DNA of 64,000 nucleotides, from contig JBILGM010000002.1 of NCBI GenBank assembly GCA_044351045.1, positions 62,001-126,000 of the forward strand, in the 5' to 3' direction. How positions within the stretch are numbered: the first letter of the stretch is position 1; every line of letters begins with the position of its first letter. The translations under genes were made by a program, and so were the position numbers. This document shows, piece after piece, positions 8,882 to 17,920 of the stretch. This DNA comes from UBA6136 sp044351045 (GTDB lineage: Bacteria; Pseudomonadota; Gammaproteobacteria; Methylococcales; Methylococcaceae). The notes beneath the pieces were generated by a model that was not told the origin of the DNA, did no database searches, and saw only the letters and a list, made by a program, of their open reading frames with translations.

Positions 8882-10462
8882 ATGATGATAAGAATCTACA
8901 AAAACATCGCTATGCTTGCGGTCCTGGTGGCCGGCGGAAGCGCTCTCGCCGACCAGCCACAGCAAAGCTGGTTAGAGGTCTATCAGAGCCAAGCCACGGT
9001 ATCCGCCAGAGCTCAGTCGGCTCCGATTGGCAAAAAGGTTCATTACCAAGGCACCCAAGCCCTGCTGTCCAGTCAGCTGGTACAGCAACTGAGTGGTATG
9101 GGTACCCCTACCCGCCCCGGTACTATCTTGTCATCCCGACTGCTGGCATCGCTGTCGGGTATCGATAGTTCGCTGCTTCCCGACGGCAGCACCTTGGCCA
9201 CCTACCTTGGGGCTTGGGCTCAGTCTTACGTTCCTGACGTTTCCCTCTATGCCATCACCTATCGTTCGCAGGGGGTCAACGGTGCGCCGACCAAGGTCAG
9301 TGGTCTGGTGGTTGTTCCTGAAAATAGCACCCAGGCTAAGGACCCGGATGCCGTGCTGGTTTACATGCATGCGACGACGACGCAAGACAACAACGCGCCC
9401 AGTGAGCGTTCGCAGGAAGCGTATGCGGTCATCACGGCCTTCACCCATCCAGGTGCCGTACTGGCGATGCCCGACTACCTGGGTTATGGCGCCAATAAGG
9501 GCAATCATCCCTATGCCATGGGCGAACTGAACGCCCCGGCGGGTCGCAGTATGATCATCGCCACCCGAGAGCTGATGAAAAAGCTCAAGCGGCCTGTCGG
9601 CAACCAGGTCTTCATTACCGGATACAGTGAAGGGGGTGGCAACGCTCTGTGGTTGACCCGTTACTTGGAAGAAAGGGGCGAGGCCAACCTGCTGCCCACC
9701 CGATCCGCGCCGATGTCCGGACCCTATGATCTGAGTGGCGCGACGGCCAGATCTTTCATCGGCTCACAGCCCCCGCTGACCTTCCAGGAAAACTTCGCTT
9801 CAAAGCCGACCCTGTTGAGCTTTGCCGGCGTGTCTACTGCCAAAATCATCAAACAACCCGTCAATAGTCTGTTGCAGGATCCCCTGGCCCAAGAGGCCAA
9901 AGGGCAGTTCCCGGGAAAGCTCTCGGATACCAATCTCGGGGTTCGCTTATTGACCACCGCCATCAATGACCTCGCTTATGTGAATTACGCGACGCTTTCA
10001 CCCAATCCGCAGAACTTGCTGCAACCTGGCCTGGTCACCGCCATTCAGCAGCACGATCTCAGCAATCCGGCCATCCGTCTATGGAGCCAAAATGACAATC
10101 TGGACTGGACGCCGCAGGCTCCCGTGATGCTGTTCGGCATCCTGCAGGACGAACTGGTCCCGTTTGCCAGCTCGACCTATCCGGTCCCGGCCAGTTGGAA
10201 AACGCTGACCCCGCCTGCCATACCCGCCCCTTATGCCGAAGGTAATGCCGAAAACCTGATGGTCGCCCTGCGCGCTCAGGGTATTGGCGCAGACCGGGTC
10301 GGCTGGACGGCCTTCAATGGTGCAGTTCAATCCCTGACGAGTCCCGTGGTCATGAATCATGCGGCCGGTATGTTGCCCTGCAGTATCCTGGCTCAAAGTT
10401 ATTTGTTCAGTCCGGCCATAGAGATTCCCCAGTTAAGCGATCCGCTTCGCCAACCCAAATAA
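8882..10462 (+). CDS. Exported alpha/beta hydrolase (secretory lipase/esterase-like)
   Basis: 526 residues from the ATG at 8882. The signal peptide MMIRIYKNIAMLAVLVAGGSALA is followed by a region rich in Gln and Ser. The alpha/beta-hydrolase core shows AVLVYMHATTT, the oxyanion-side strand, MPDYLGYG, and the nucleophile elbow GYSEGGG with Ser near residue 249. This fits large secreted lipases or esterases acting on water-insoluble or ester substrates outside the cytoplasm. The catalytic Asp and His cannot be assigned with confidence by eye. An AT-rich inverted repeat lies just after the stop and may end transcription. Confidence 0.8.
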   Translation: MMIRIYKNIAMLAVLVAGGSALADQPQQSWLEVYQSQATVSARAQSAPIGKKVHYQGTQALLSSQLVQQLSGMGTPTRPGTILSSRLLASLSGIDSSLLPDGSTLATYLGAWAQSYVPDVSLYAITYRSQGVNGAPTKVSGLVVVPENSTQAKDPDAVLVYMHATTTQDNNAPSERSQEAYAVITAFTHPGAVLAMPDYLGYGANKGNHPYAMGELNAPAGRSMIIATRELMKKLKRPVGNQVFITGYSEGGGNALWLTRYLEERGEANLLPTRSAPMSGPYDLSGATARSFIGSQPPLTFQENFASKPTLLSFAGVSTAKIIKQPVNSLLQDPLAQEAKGQFPGKLSDTNLGVRLLTTAINDLAYVNYATLSPNPQNLLQPGLVTAIQQHDLSNPAIRLWSQNDNLDWTPQAPVMLFGILQDELVPFASSTYPVPASWKTLTPPAIPAPYAEGNAENLMVALRAQGIGADRVGWTAFNGAVQSLTSPVVMNHAAGMLPCSILAQSYLFSPAIEIPQLSDPLRQPK

Positions 10463-10476
10463 GGTTATTATCTATG

Positions 10477-10501
10477 TACGAAAATGACTCCAATTTTCGT
10501 A
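10477..10501 (+). terminator. Possible weak terminator / inverted repeat after the hydrolase
   Basis: TACGAAAAT at 10477-10485 pairs perfectly with ATTTTCGTA at 10493-10501 across a 7-base loop. The stem is AT-rich and lacks a long T tract, so it is a weak terminator candidate only. Confidence 0.35.
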
Positions 10502-10526
10502 TTGTATTCTCCATTTCAGGTGAACT

Positions 10527-10766
10527 ATGCTGAGACAAAACAAAGTATTTTTGTTTTCCCTTATCGCCAGCTTCATTTATTGCCCTCTTCTATATGCTAC
10601 ACAACTTCAAGAGGTGAATAAGCGGGTCCATTCTGATTCGGGAGTGACTCCAAAGACCGCTGGTGCTAAAAAACAATCCCACACAAACTTGCCGCCGGCT
10701 AAGCCAAAAAAGGCGCCTCCAGCTGCACCTTCCATGGTCGAGTACTGCCGGGAGAATACCTGTTAA
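10527..10766 (+). CDS. Small exported protein, Lys/Pro/Ala-rich
   Basis: 79 residues: signal peptide MLRQNKVFLFSLIASFIYCPLLYA, then a low-complexity basic region (PPAKPKKAPPAAPS) and a C-terminal end with two cysteines (EYCRENTC). I do not recognise a family. It sits between two exported enzymes (hydrolase and carbonic anhydrase) and could be a small periplasmic accessory, but nothing in the sequence shows that. Confidence 0.55.
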   Translation: MLRQNKVFLFSLIASFIYCPLLYATQLQEVNKRVHSDSGVTPKTAGAKKQSHTNLPPAKPKKAPPAAPSMVEYCRENTC

Positions 10767-10831
10767 TAATATTTATTATTCAAGCGAGCCGTTTTTATTC
10801 CCAGCTCTCAATCCTGGTTTTTTCAAGCGTG

Positions 10832-10840
10832 CCCCCCCCC
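10832..10840. repeat. C9 homopolymer upstream of the carbonic anhydrase gene
   Basis: Nine consecutive C bases about 60-70 bases upstream of the carbonic anhydrase ATG, in the spacer where a promoter would lie. Such tracts are prone to strand slippage and in other bacteria can switch promoter strength. Here it is only a candidate. Confidence 0.5.
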
Positions 10841-10900
10841 TGGTTTTTCGTATTGCGGTCACCCAAATTACTGCCTTTTCATCTCTCTGGATGATTACTG

Positions 10901-11704
10901 ATGAATCAAAACATCAATTTTTATGCCTTGGTAATTGCAGTTCTGGCGGGGCAAACACCCGTCTACGGGGATTCGCCTCACTGGACATATGAAGATCAGC
11001 ATCAGCCGGGCGGATGGGGTGCTGTTGAAGGCAATGAGGCACCGGCACCATACAACTATCCCTATGCCGAATGCGCGATTGGTAGCAAGCAAACGCCTGT
11101 CGATATTGCTAATGTCAAGATAACGCCAATTATGAATGGCATCACGTTCAACTGGAAGCCGTTTACTGCTGACTTTTACAATACCGGTCATGCGATTCAA
11201 GTCCAACCAGTTGATGCAACGATCTATTCGGGGACAACCAAACTCGGGAAAACCAGCTACCCGCTATTGCAAGCGCATCTGCATACTCACGGCGAGCACA
11301 CCCTAAATGGCAAACAATACGAAGCTGAGATACACTTTGTAAATGCGCGGACCGATGGTGGGCTTGCCGTGGTGGGGTTGTTAATTGAGATCGGGCGGCC
11401 TAATGATCAGATTCAATTGATGCTCGACAACACAGTCAATGCGCCAGGTGAGAAGACACACAACCCGACCAACATTGTCTTTGACCCCAGAAAACTACTG
11501 CCGAAAGGTATCGGTAGCGGCAAGTTTTTCACTTACTCCGGATCATTAACCACACCACCCTGCACGGAGGGTGTCAATTGGTATGTGTATGAAAAGCCCA
11601 TCACGATTTCAGCTGCACAACTGAAGCTGTTAAAGTCTTTTTACGATGGCAATTACCGCGACCTGCAAGGCTTGAATGGTCGCCAGTTGGTGACTAACAA
11701 ATAG
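10901..11704 (+). CDS. Periplasmic alpha-carbonic anhydrase
   Basis: 267 residues with a signal peptide (MNQNINFYALVIAVLAGQTPVYG). The mature start HWTYED is typical of bacterial alpha enzymes, as are the conserved QTPVDI (where the family has QSPI) and the zinc ligands His126 and His128 (AHLHTHGEH) and His145 (AEIHFVN). GSLTTPPCTEGVNWYV near residue 208 carries the substrate-pocket Thr. The enzyme interconverts CO2 and bicarbonate in the periplasm, useful to an autotroph for inorganic carbon supply or pH control; autotrophy is an inference. The stop overlaps the far end of the opposite-strand symporter relic. Confidence 0.93.
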   Translation: MNQNINFYALVIAVLAGQTPVYGDSPHWTYEDQHQPGGWGAVEGNEAPAPYNYPYAECAIGSKQTPVDIANVKITPIMNGITFNWKPFTADFYNTGHAIQVQPVDATIYSGTTKLGKTSYPLLQAHLHTHGEHTLNGKQYEAEIHFVNARTDGGLAVVGLLIEIGRPNDQIQLMLDNTVNAPGEKTHNPTNIVFDPRKLLPKGIGSGKFFTYSGSLTTPPCTEGVNWYVYEKPITISAAQLKLLKSFYDGNYRDLQGLNGRQLVTNK

Positions 11705-11779
11705 GCCACAGCCAACGGATACCCGAGTGAACGACGCCTTGAATCCTCTGTTGCATCAGGAATAAAAGTGTGGATGAGT

Positions 11780-13165
11780 TCATCAAAGGGACTTGGTTTT
11801 GCCCTGTCTTCAGAACCCGGATTGGGGTCCATGGCGCTCGGTCGACCCCCACGATAAGCGCGCGCCTCACGGACCACTTCGCCGGATAGGAGCAACAGTC
11901 CCACCAGATTGGGCAACGCCATAAACCTTTGAGCGCATCGGAGACGGCCCCGACCAGATCCAGAAACATGATACTCCCCAGCCATACAAACACTGTGTAA
12001 ATCAGGCGGTAAGGCAGGACGCAGCGCGGGCCGAAGAGATATTCAGCACATTTTTCCCCGTAATAGCTCCAGCCCAGAATGGTGGAGTAGGCAAAGAAGA
12101 TGAGCCCGATGGTCACCAACAGTCCACCCCACCCTGGCAGCAGAGCATCAAAGCTCTGCGGGGTTAGTGCGGCTCCCGTGGCTCCATCCTGGTATTGGCC
12201 ACCCATGACCAGAATGATCCCGGTCATTTAGCAAACGATGATGGTGTCGATAAAGGTGCCGGTCGTGGACACTAGTCCCTGGTGTGCGGGGACGTGGGTC
12301 TTGGCCGCCGCCGCTGCGATGGGGGTCGAGCCCATACCGACTTCGGTGGAGAAGACCCCACGCGCCACACCATAACGAATCACCGACCCCAGGGCACCGC
12401 CGGCCATGGCCTAGCTTGTGAAGGCGTCCGACAAGATGAGTTGAAATATGGGCTTGGTGAGGTCGAGATGGGTGCCCAGGATGCTAAAACCACCAATCAG
12501 GTAGCCAATGGCCACGAAGGGGACTATCACCGAGGAGACTCGGCCGATGCTCTTGATGGCTCCCAAAATGACAAGGCCCGTGATGACCAGCAGGACCCAC
12601 ACCGTCGTCATCGGTGCGATGCCGAAACTGCTCTGCATGGCCTGGGCCACCGAGTTGGACTGCACGGAATTGCCAATCCCTGAGGATGCCACCATCCCGA
12701 GAAAGGCAAACGGGATGTCTAGCCATTTCATGTTGAGCTCGTGCTCCAGGTGATACATGGGTCCACCCGCGTAATTGCCTTTTTTGTCTTTGACACTATA
12801 AAAAATAGCCAGCAAGCCCTCGGCGTACTTGGTCGCCATCCCCACCAATGCTGTCATCCACATCCAGAAAATGGCACCCGGCCCACCGAGGACAACAGCC
12901 GTCGCTACCCCGGCGATATTTCCGGTCCCAATGGTGGCCGCCAATGCAGTCATGAGCGCCTGAAAGTGGCTGATATCACCGGGCACATCCTCGTCCGCTC
13001 CCCCCTTGCCATGGAACGCCAGACTCAGTGCTTCCGGCAGCAGGGTGAACTGAAGAAAATGGAGACGGACGATCTGATAGATCCCCATTCCAACGAGAAG
13101 AATCAAAAGCGGCAGGCCCCGACCCAACCAGAAAATCTGGTAAAGAATTCGGACAGTGCTTGCAT
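11780..13165 (-). pseudogene. Na+:alanine/glycine symporter (AGCS family), broken
   Basis: Fragments on the minus strand line up as one AGCS permease. The start MQALSEFFTRF at 13165 is out of frame with the main body, which reads LPLLILLVGMGIYQ, then MTALAATIGTGNIAGVA (the sodium-site signature) and GGPGAIFWMWMTA. In-frame TAG stands at 12411-12413 where the family has Gln (DAFTS-stop-AMAGG). TAA stands at 12228-12230 (IIVC-stop-MTG). The C-terminal segment MALPNLVGLLLLSG is shifted into a third frame near 11920. At least two stops and two frameshifts show it is dead. The intact protein would import alanine or glycine with Na+. Confidence 0.88.
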
Positions 13166-13397
13166 GACGGTTTCCCGGGATAGGGAGCCAATGGCTCCAC
13201 CGAGCAAACAGCTGGGCGGGTGGCGATTTCAGTGATTTGGAAGAGGGGGCAACGGGACATGCTCACTGGATCAGTGTTTGATTATCACGGCGGCATGGCA
13301 TTCGGTAAACCATCAATTTGTGGTTGCAGCTTAAATCAGTGGGTCTTTCTGAGTACACTCGGCGTCGAACCCTTCTAAATATCGAGCCATGTGATTC

Positions 13398-14642
13398 ATG
13401 TTCATTACTCTTCGTCAGGCGTTAACCACAGCCCTGTTGATCGGACTCCATGCTCCATTAGCCTGGTCCATTGCGCCGCAGGATGCTCAGCGGCTGGACC
13501 GGTTTGCCGATCGCGTGCTTGAGAAAAAGGATCTGGTCGCCGGTTATCCCGTCAATCAGGACACTGATCTGGATGACTTTTATGCTTGGTACACCAGGCA
13601 TCACCTATATCGGGGCGTAATGAACAATGTCGGCAATCCCCGCCATCAGAGTCCCTACACGCTGAACACCCATGAGTTTGAAAATGAGGTGGTCGATTAT
13701 TTTGCCGGGCTTTACGGGTTCAAGCCAGGGGCCTATTGGGGTTTTGTGACAGCCAGTGGGACAGATGGCAACCAACATGGCGTCTATTTCGGCCGCAAGC
13801 ATCTGCAGTCGAAGTCGGATCAAGCTCCCGTGCTCTATGTTTCTAAAGAGGCCCATTACTCGATCAAGAAAATTGCCGATGTTCAGAATCTGGAGCTACG
13901 CCTGATCCAAGCCACCGCGATGGGGCAGATGGATATGGCGGATTTTGACAGGCAACTTGACCCTACACGCCCGGCGCTGGTCGTGGTAGCCATGGGCACT
14001 ACTTTCAAAGGTGCCATCGACGACCAGGCCGCTATTCGCAAGCTCCTGCGTGAAAAGCAGCGGGCTCCTTATTACATGCACCTGGATGCAGCCCTTTTCG
14101 GCGGTTACCTGCCTTATGCCGACGGTGAAGGCTGGAAGCAAGTGCATCAGCAGATTCAGAAGTTCGATTCCATTGCCGTCTCCGGTCACAAGTTCTTTGG
14201 TTTCGATGACCCCATGGGGATCTTCATCACGACTCAAGACACATTCAATCAGCTCAATCCTTTCCGCGTTGAATACCTGAACGATGCGGTGCCGACGATT
14301 TCATGTTCACGCAGCGCCATCAACCCACTCAAGTTCTGGTGGAAGATCCATTCCCGTTCCCGTTCGGCATTTAGGACCGACGCGAACGCCATGCTGCAGG
14401 GCGCTGATGATTTACTTGCTCAACTCCAGGCCATACCGATCAAGGCCTAGAAAAATCCCCATTCCAACACGGTGTTTTTTGAACAACCTCCGGCGGACAT
14501 CATGCAACGCTATGACCTTGCGCCCGAAATTGATGCCCGTTTTGGCCGGGTGGCCCATTTCATTGTCATGCCGCACGCGGCTAAGCTTCTGGAACCTTTC
14601 GTGCGCGATATGAAAGGGTGGAAACAGAATATCCGCCCATAA
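13398..14642 (+). pseudogene. Exported PLP-dependent (histidine-type) decarboxylase interrupted by one amber codon
   Basis: The frame from 13398 starts with a signal peptide (MFITLRQALTTALLIGLHAPLAWS). Next come group II decarboxylase features: GNPRHQSPY, FVTASGTDGN, the PLP-stacking His in SKEAHYS, Asp in YYMHLDAALFGG, and the PLP Lys in VSGHKFFG near residue 261. TAG at 14448-14450 stops it at 350 residues, but the same frame continues for 63 codons with family sequence (NPHSNTVFFEQPP, AHFIVMPHAA) to TAA at 14642. The family usually has Trp just before the Asn-Pro, so TGG to TAG is the simplest explanation. Without the C-terminal domain the dimer is probably inactive. Readthrough cannot be excluded. 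Histidine is the best guess for the substrate by family. Confidence 0.8.
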
Positions 14643-14723
14643 AGCAACACCTTCACCAGGATCCAAACGTTGCACCGGGCTTTTCGTCTATCCTAACGAC
14701 CTCCATCCCTGCCAGGCCTTCAT

Positions 14724-16376
14724 ATGCGACTCGCTAGATTATTTCTGCCCTTACTGCTGTTGCTCACTCCGTGGCCGGGATCTCATGCGGGGTCAGATCA
14801 ATCCTCAGAGCAGGTAACCAAGGCTCAGCAAGATGAGGAGCGTTTGGTTGAGACATCGCCCATACCCAGTCCAAAAGACACAGCACGACTGTCCTTAAGA
14901 CCGTTGGCAGACGTCCTCAAGCAAATCGAACGAGAACAGGGAATCCGCTTTAACCTGGCGGCTGAACTCGGCAAAGACAAAGTGGAAAGTCCCTGGGGCT
15001 CGATCGACAAGGCCGCTGACATTTCGCAATTGCTGAAGGGCTACAACTGGGCGGGTAGGCATGATAGCCAGGGTCGTTTGGTATCCGTTAGCGTGACAGG
15101 ACGGAACGGTGACGGGCAGCATCAGGCCATCGGCAAGCCGAACCCCCCCCCTTCCCTGTTTGCCTACCGGAAGACAGACGGCAAATTACCCAAGCGATAT
15201 CGGGGCTATCCAGCGGGGTCGGTTTTCCCGATCGATCTCCCGGTCAAGCAACTCCGCGAAATGTCGTTAGGCGATCGCCTGTCCATGCATCTGCCGGACG
15301 GGGCACATGAACTGGTTCACGACAATGCCTGGGACCACAAGAATGGCGACAAAACCTGGGTGGGCCGTACCGATAACGTCGCCCAATCGTTGTATCGGAC
15401 CCAAATCACCCTGGGTGATGGGAATGTTGTCGATGGTCAGATACGCACGCCCCATGGGTTCTATCTCTTGGAGTCAGATGACAGCGGACAGTGGCTGATC
15501 GATGTAGCTGCCACCGGCTTGGTGCGGGGAGCGTTTGAAAACGGCCTGTCGCTGCCACCGCCGCAGTTTGTTGCCCCGATCAGTGAGGCCAGCACGAGCG
15601 GTCATGACTCCATATCCGATGGTACCGACAATACCGGGTTTGTCGCGCCCACTTACGGGAAGGGCAAACTCTCCGAGCTGGATATTCTGCTGCTTTATAC
15701 CGACGGTCTGGAGGCTGATGGCCTCAAGACGCGGCTGAATAGCCTGGTTGCCATGGCCAATCAGGCGCTTTCTGACAGTCGGGCGATGGTTCGACTGAAT
15801 CTGGTGGCCACCGAATCGACTTCATACCCCGATGCTAGCAGCAACCGGTTGGCGCTCGATCAATTGACCCAACATCAGGGCGGATTGGCCCATGCTGAGC
15901 AGCTCAGAAAAAAACACTACGCCGACCTGGTGATATTGATGCGGGCCTTCAAGCCAAAAGCGCAAGGGCGATCCTGCGGCGAAGCCTGGGTCAATGGCAG
16001 CCAGGGGTCTCCTTTGTCACCGTCTCTGGCCTACGCTGTGGTTAATGACGGGCGCGCTGACGGTTACTACTGCTCCAATTACACCTTGGCCCATGAAGTC
16101 GGCCACCTGCTGGGCGCCTCTCATGATCGTCAGAACGCCCGCGTCGGCGGTCACTTTTCCTACTCCTTCGGCTATGGGGTCAAGGGCCAGTTTGGTGACA
16201 TCATGAGTTACCTTGATCCGGAAGTCGGGCTGTTCGCCAATCCTGCCGTTCAGCAATGCGCGGGGCGTGTGTGCGGCATCCCAGCTGGCCAGACCGGCGA
16301 AGCCGATGTGATCGCGACCTTCAACCAGACCGTCAAATCCGTCGAATCATTTATGAAGAAAGACGATCACGAATAA
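14724..16376 (+). CDS. Exported zinc metalloprotease (M72/peptidyl-Asp-type)
   Basis: 550 residues. Signal peptide MRLARLFLPLLLLLTPWPGSHA. Residues about 55-120 (LADVLKQIEREQGIRFNL and following) look like a small secretin/TonB N-terminal-like fold. The middle is a propeptide-like region. The catalytic part has HEVGHLLGASHD (metzincin zinc site, first His about residue 457) and the downstream Met-turn DIMSY. Paired cysteines in the last 60 residues (QQCAGRVCG) match peptidyl-Asp metalloendopeptidases. It likely digests proteins outside the cell or in the periplasm. A C9 tract at 15143-15151 lies inside the coding frame and would truncate the protein if it slipped. Confidence 0.85.
   Translation: MRLARLFLPLLLLLTPWPGSHAGSDQSSEQVTKAQQDEERLVETSPIPSPKDTARLSLRPLADVLKQIEREQGIRFNLAAELGKDKVESPWGSIDKAADISQLLKGYNWAGRHDSQGRLVSVSVTGRNGDGQHQAIGKPNPPPSLFAYRKTDGKLPKRYRGYPAGSVFPIDLPVKQLREMSLGDRLSMHLPDGAHELVHDNAWDHKNGDKTWVGRTDNVAQSLYRTQITLGDGNVVDGQIRTPHGFYLLESDDSGQWLIDVAATGLVRGAFENGLSLPPPQFVAPISEASTSGHDSISDGTDNTGFVAPTYGKGKLSELDILLLYTDGLEADGLKTRLNSLVAMANQALSDSRAMVRLNLVATESTSYPDASSNRLALDQLTQHQGGLAHAEQLRKKHYADLVILMRAFKPKAQGRSCGEAWVNGSQGSPLSPSLAYAVVNDGRADGYYCSNYTLAHEVGHLLGASHDRQNARVGGHFSYSFGYGVKGQFGDIMSYLDPEVGLFANPAVQQCAGRVCGIPAGQTGEADVIATFNQTVKSVESFMKKDDHE
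15143..15151. repeat. C9 homopolymer inside the metalloprotease gene
   Basis: Nine consecutive C bases coding for part of Asn-Pro-Pro-Pro at about residue 142 of the protease. A gain or loss of one base would shift the frame before the zinc site. The frame is intact in this sequence. Confidence 0.5.
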
Positions 16377-16423
16377 GTACGTAATATAATTCCCAAAATA
16401 AGAAAAACCGAGGAAGCACCGCG

Positions 16424-17896
16424 ATGAAGCAACAAGAATCAGAATCCGTACTCAACGAGCAAGATGGATTGAAGCGTGATCTTGCAAGTCGGCACATACA
16501 GCTGATCGCTATCGGGGGCTGTATTGGCACGGGCCTTTTCATGGGGTCTGGTAAAACCATCTCAATGACAGGACCTGCGGTCATTCTGGTTTATTCCGTT
16601 ATTGGCTTTATGCTCTTTTTTGTGATGCGTGCCATGGGGGAGTTGCTCCTCTCTAATCTGGCCTACAAGTCCTTTGTGGATTGCGCAGAGGATATTCTTG
16701 GTCCTTGGGCGGGCTTCGTCACCGGATGGTCTTACTGGTTCGCCTGGATCGTCACGGCGATTGCCGAAGTCATTGCCATTGCTGGGTACTTTTCATTCTG
16801 GTGGCCGGATCTTCCGACATGGATACCTGCTCTGGCGTCCGTTGCCGTGCTCCTAACCATCAATCTGCTCACCGTCAAGGCCTTTGGTGAAATTGAATTC
16901 TGGTTTGCGCTGATCAAGATAATTGCAATTCTGTCGTTGATTGGCGTGGGGCTATACCTCACGGCCACCCGTTTCATCTCGCCGGAAGGCTACCAGGCAT
17001 CGGTGACTAACATCTGGTCATATGGTGGTTTTTTCCCCAAAGGCATGGAGGGAGTAATCGCGGGATTTCAAACCGCCGTGTTTGCTTTCGTCGGGATGGA
17101 AATCGTCGGCACAACGGCGGCCGAGGTCAGAAATCCGGGAGAAGTGATGCCGCGAGCGATCAATACGATTCCTGTTCGCATCCTCACGTTCTATCTCGGT
17201 ACCCTGGCCATCCTAATGATGGTTACTCCTTGGCCACATATCCCCTCGCAAAGCAGCCCCTTCGTTGGAATGTTCGCTCTGACGGGCTTTGCAGCGGCGG
17301 CATCCGTGGTGAACTTTGTTGTCGTTAGTTCGGCTCTCTCCTCGACGAATAGCGGCATTTATTCAACTTCACGAATGCTTTACGGTTTGTCATGGCATCG
17401 TGATGCTTCAGCGCTATTCGGAAAACTATCGAGCCGGGGAGTTCCGGCCAATGGCCTCTTGTTGGCGGCCATTCTTCTGCTTTCGGCCGCAGCACTGCTG
17501 GCTGCCGGAGGTTCAGTTATGGATGCCTTTCAGATGGTAGGTTCGGTTGCCTCACTGCTCTTTATCTTCGTTTGGGCGATCATTCTGATGTGCTATCTGA
17601 CCTATCGCAGACGTCGGCCCCATTTGCACCATGCCTCTAGCTTCAAAATGCCGGCGGGTCCACTGATGAGTTATGTAGTGTTGGCATTTTTCCTTTTTCT
17701 TTTGGTTGCCCTTGCAGAAGATGCGACTACGCGCATATCCATTTTGATTCTTCCTGTGTGGTTCCTCCTGCTGGCATTCCTCTATTTCAGAAGAATCCGG
17801 AAGACAACCCACCATATATCTCGACGCCAAGGTCACTTGGATAAAGTCGCGAAGGAAAAGACTGCAGCGGCGGCTTTTCTGAGTGAGAGTCGTTAA
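16424..17896 (+). CDS. Amino-acid permease (AAT family, D-Ser/D-Ala/Gly or GABA type)
   Basis: 490 residues with about twelve hydrophobic segments. The first carries the amino-acid/polyamine/organocation signature IAIGGCIGTGLFMGSGK. Other conserved blocks are GPAVILVYSVIG, MRAMGEL, GWSYWFAWI and GMEIVGTTAAEVRNP. The overall pattern is closest to CycA-like and GABA permeases of the AAT family, proton-coupled inner-membrane importers. The exact substrate cannot be read from sequence. It follows the metalloprotease by 47 bases on the same strand, so protease and permease could form a digest-and-import pair (inference). Confidence 0.88.
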   Translation: MKQQESESVLNEQDGLKRDLASRHIQLIAIGGCIGTGLFMGSGKTISMTGPAVILVYSVIGFMLFFVMRAMGELLLSNLAYKSFVDCAEDILGPWAGFVTGWSYWFAWIVTAIAEVIAIAGYFSFWWPDLPTWIPALASVAVLLTINLLTVKAFGEIEFWFALIKIIAILSLIGVGLYLTATRFISPEGYQASVTNIWSYGGFFPKGMEGVIAGFQTAVFAFVGMEIVGTTAAEVRNPGEVMPRAINTIPVRILTFYLGTLAILMMVTPWPHIPSQSSPFVGMFALTGFAAAASVVNFVVVSSALSSTNSGIYSTSRMLYGLSWHRDASALFGKLSSRGVPANGLLLAAILLLSAAALLAAGGSVMDAFQMVGSVASLLFIFVWAIILMCYLTYRRRRPHLHHASSFKMPAGPLMSYVVLAFFLFLLVALAEDATTRISILILPVWFLLLAFLYFRRIRKTTHHISRRQGHLDKVAKEKTAAAAFLSESR

Positions 17897-17920
17897 ACCC
17901 GCAAAAACCCTTACTCTGAC

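Noticed and set aside
14448..14450. Reassigned amber codon (pyrrolysine or suppressed TAG) shared by several genes
   Set aside because: TAG interrupts the decarboxylase, symporter and transposase, but TAA stops and frameshifts occur in the symporter, umuC and umuD too. Random decay explains all of them without a changed code. TAG also ends normal genes such as the carbonic anhydrase, pyrC and ftsK.
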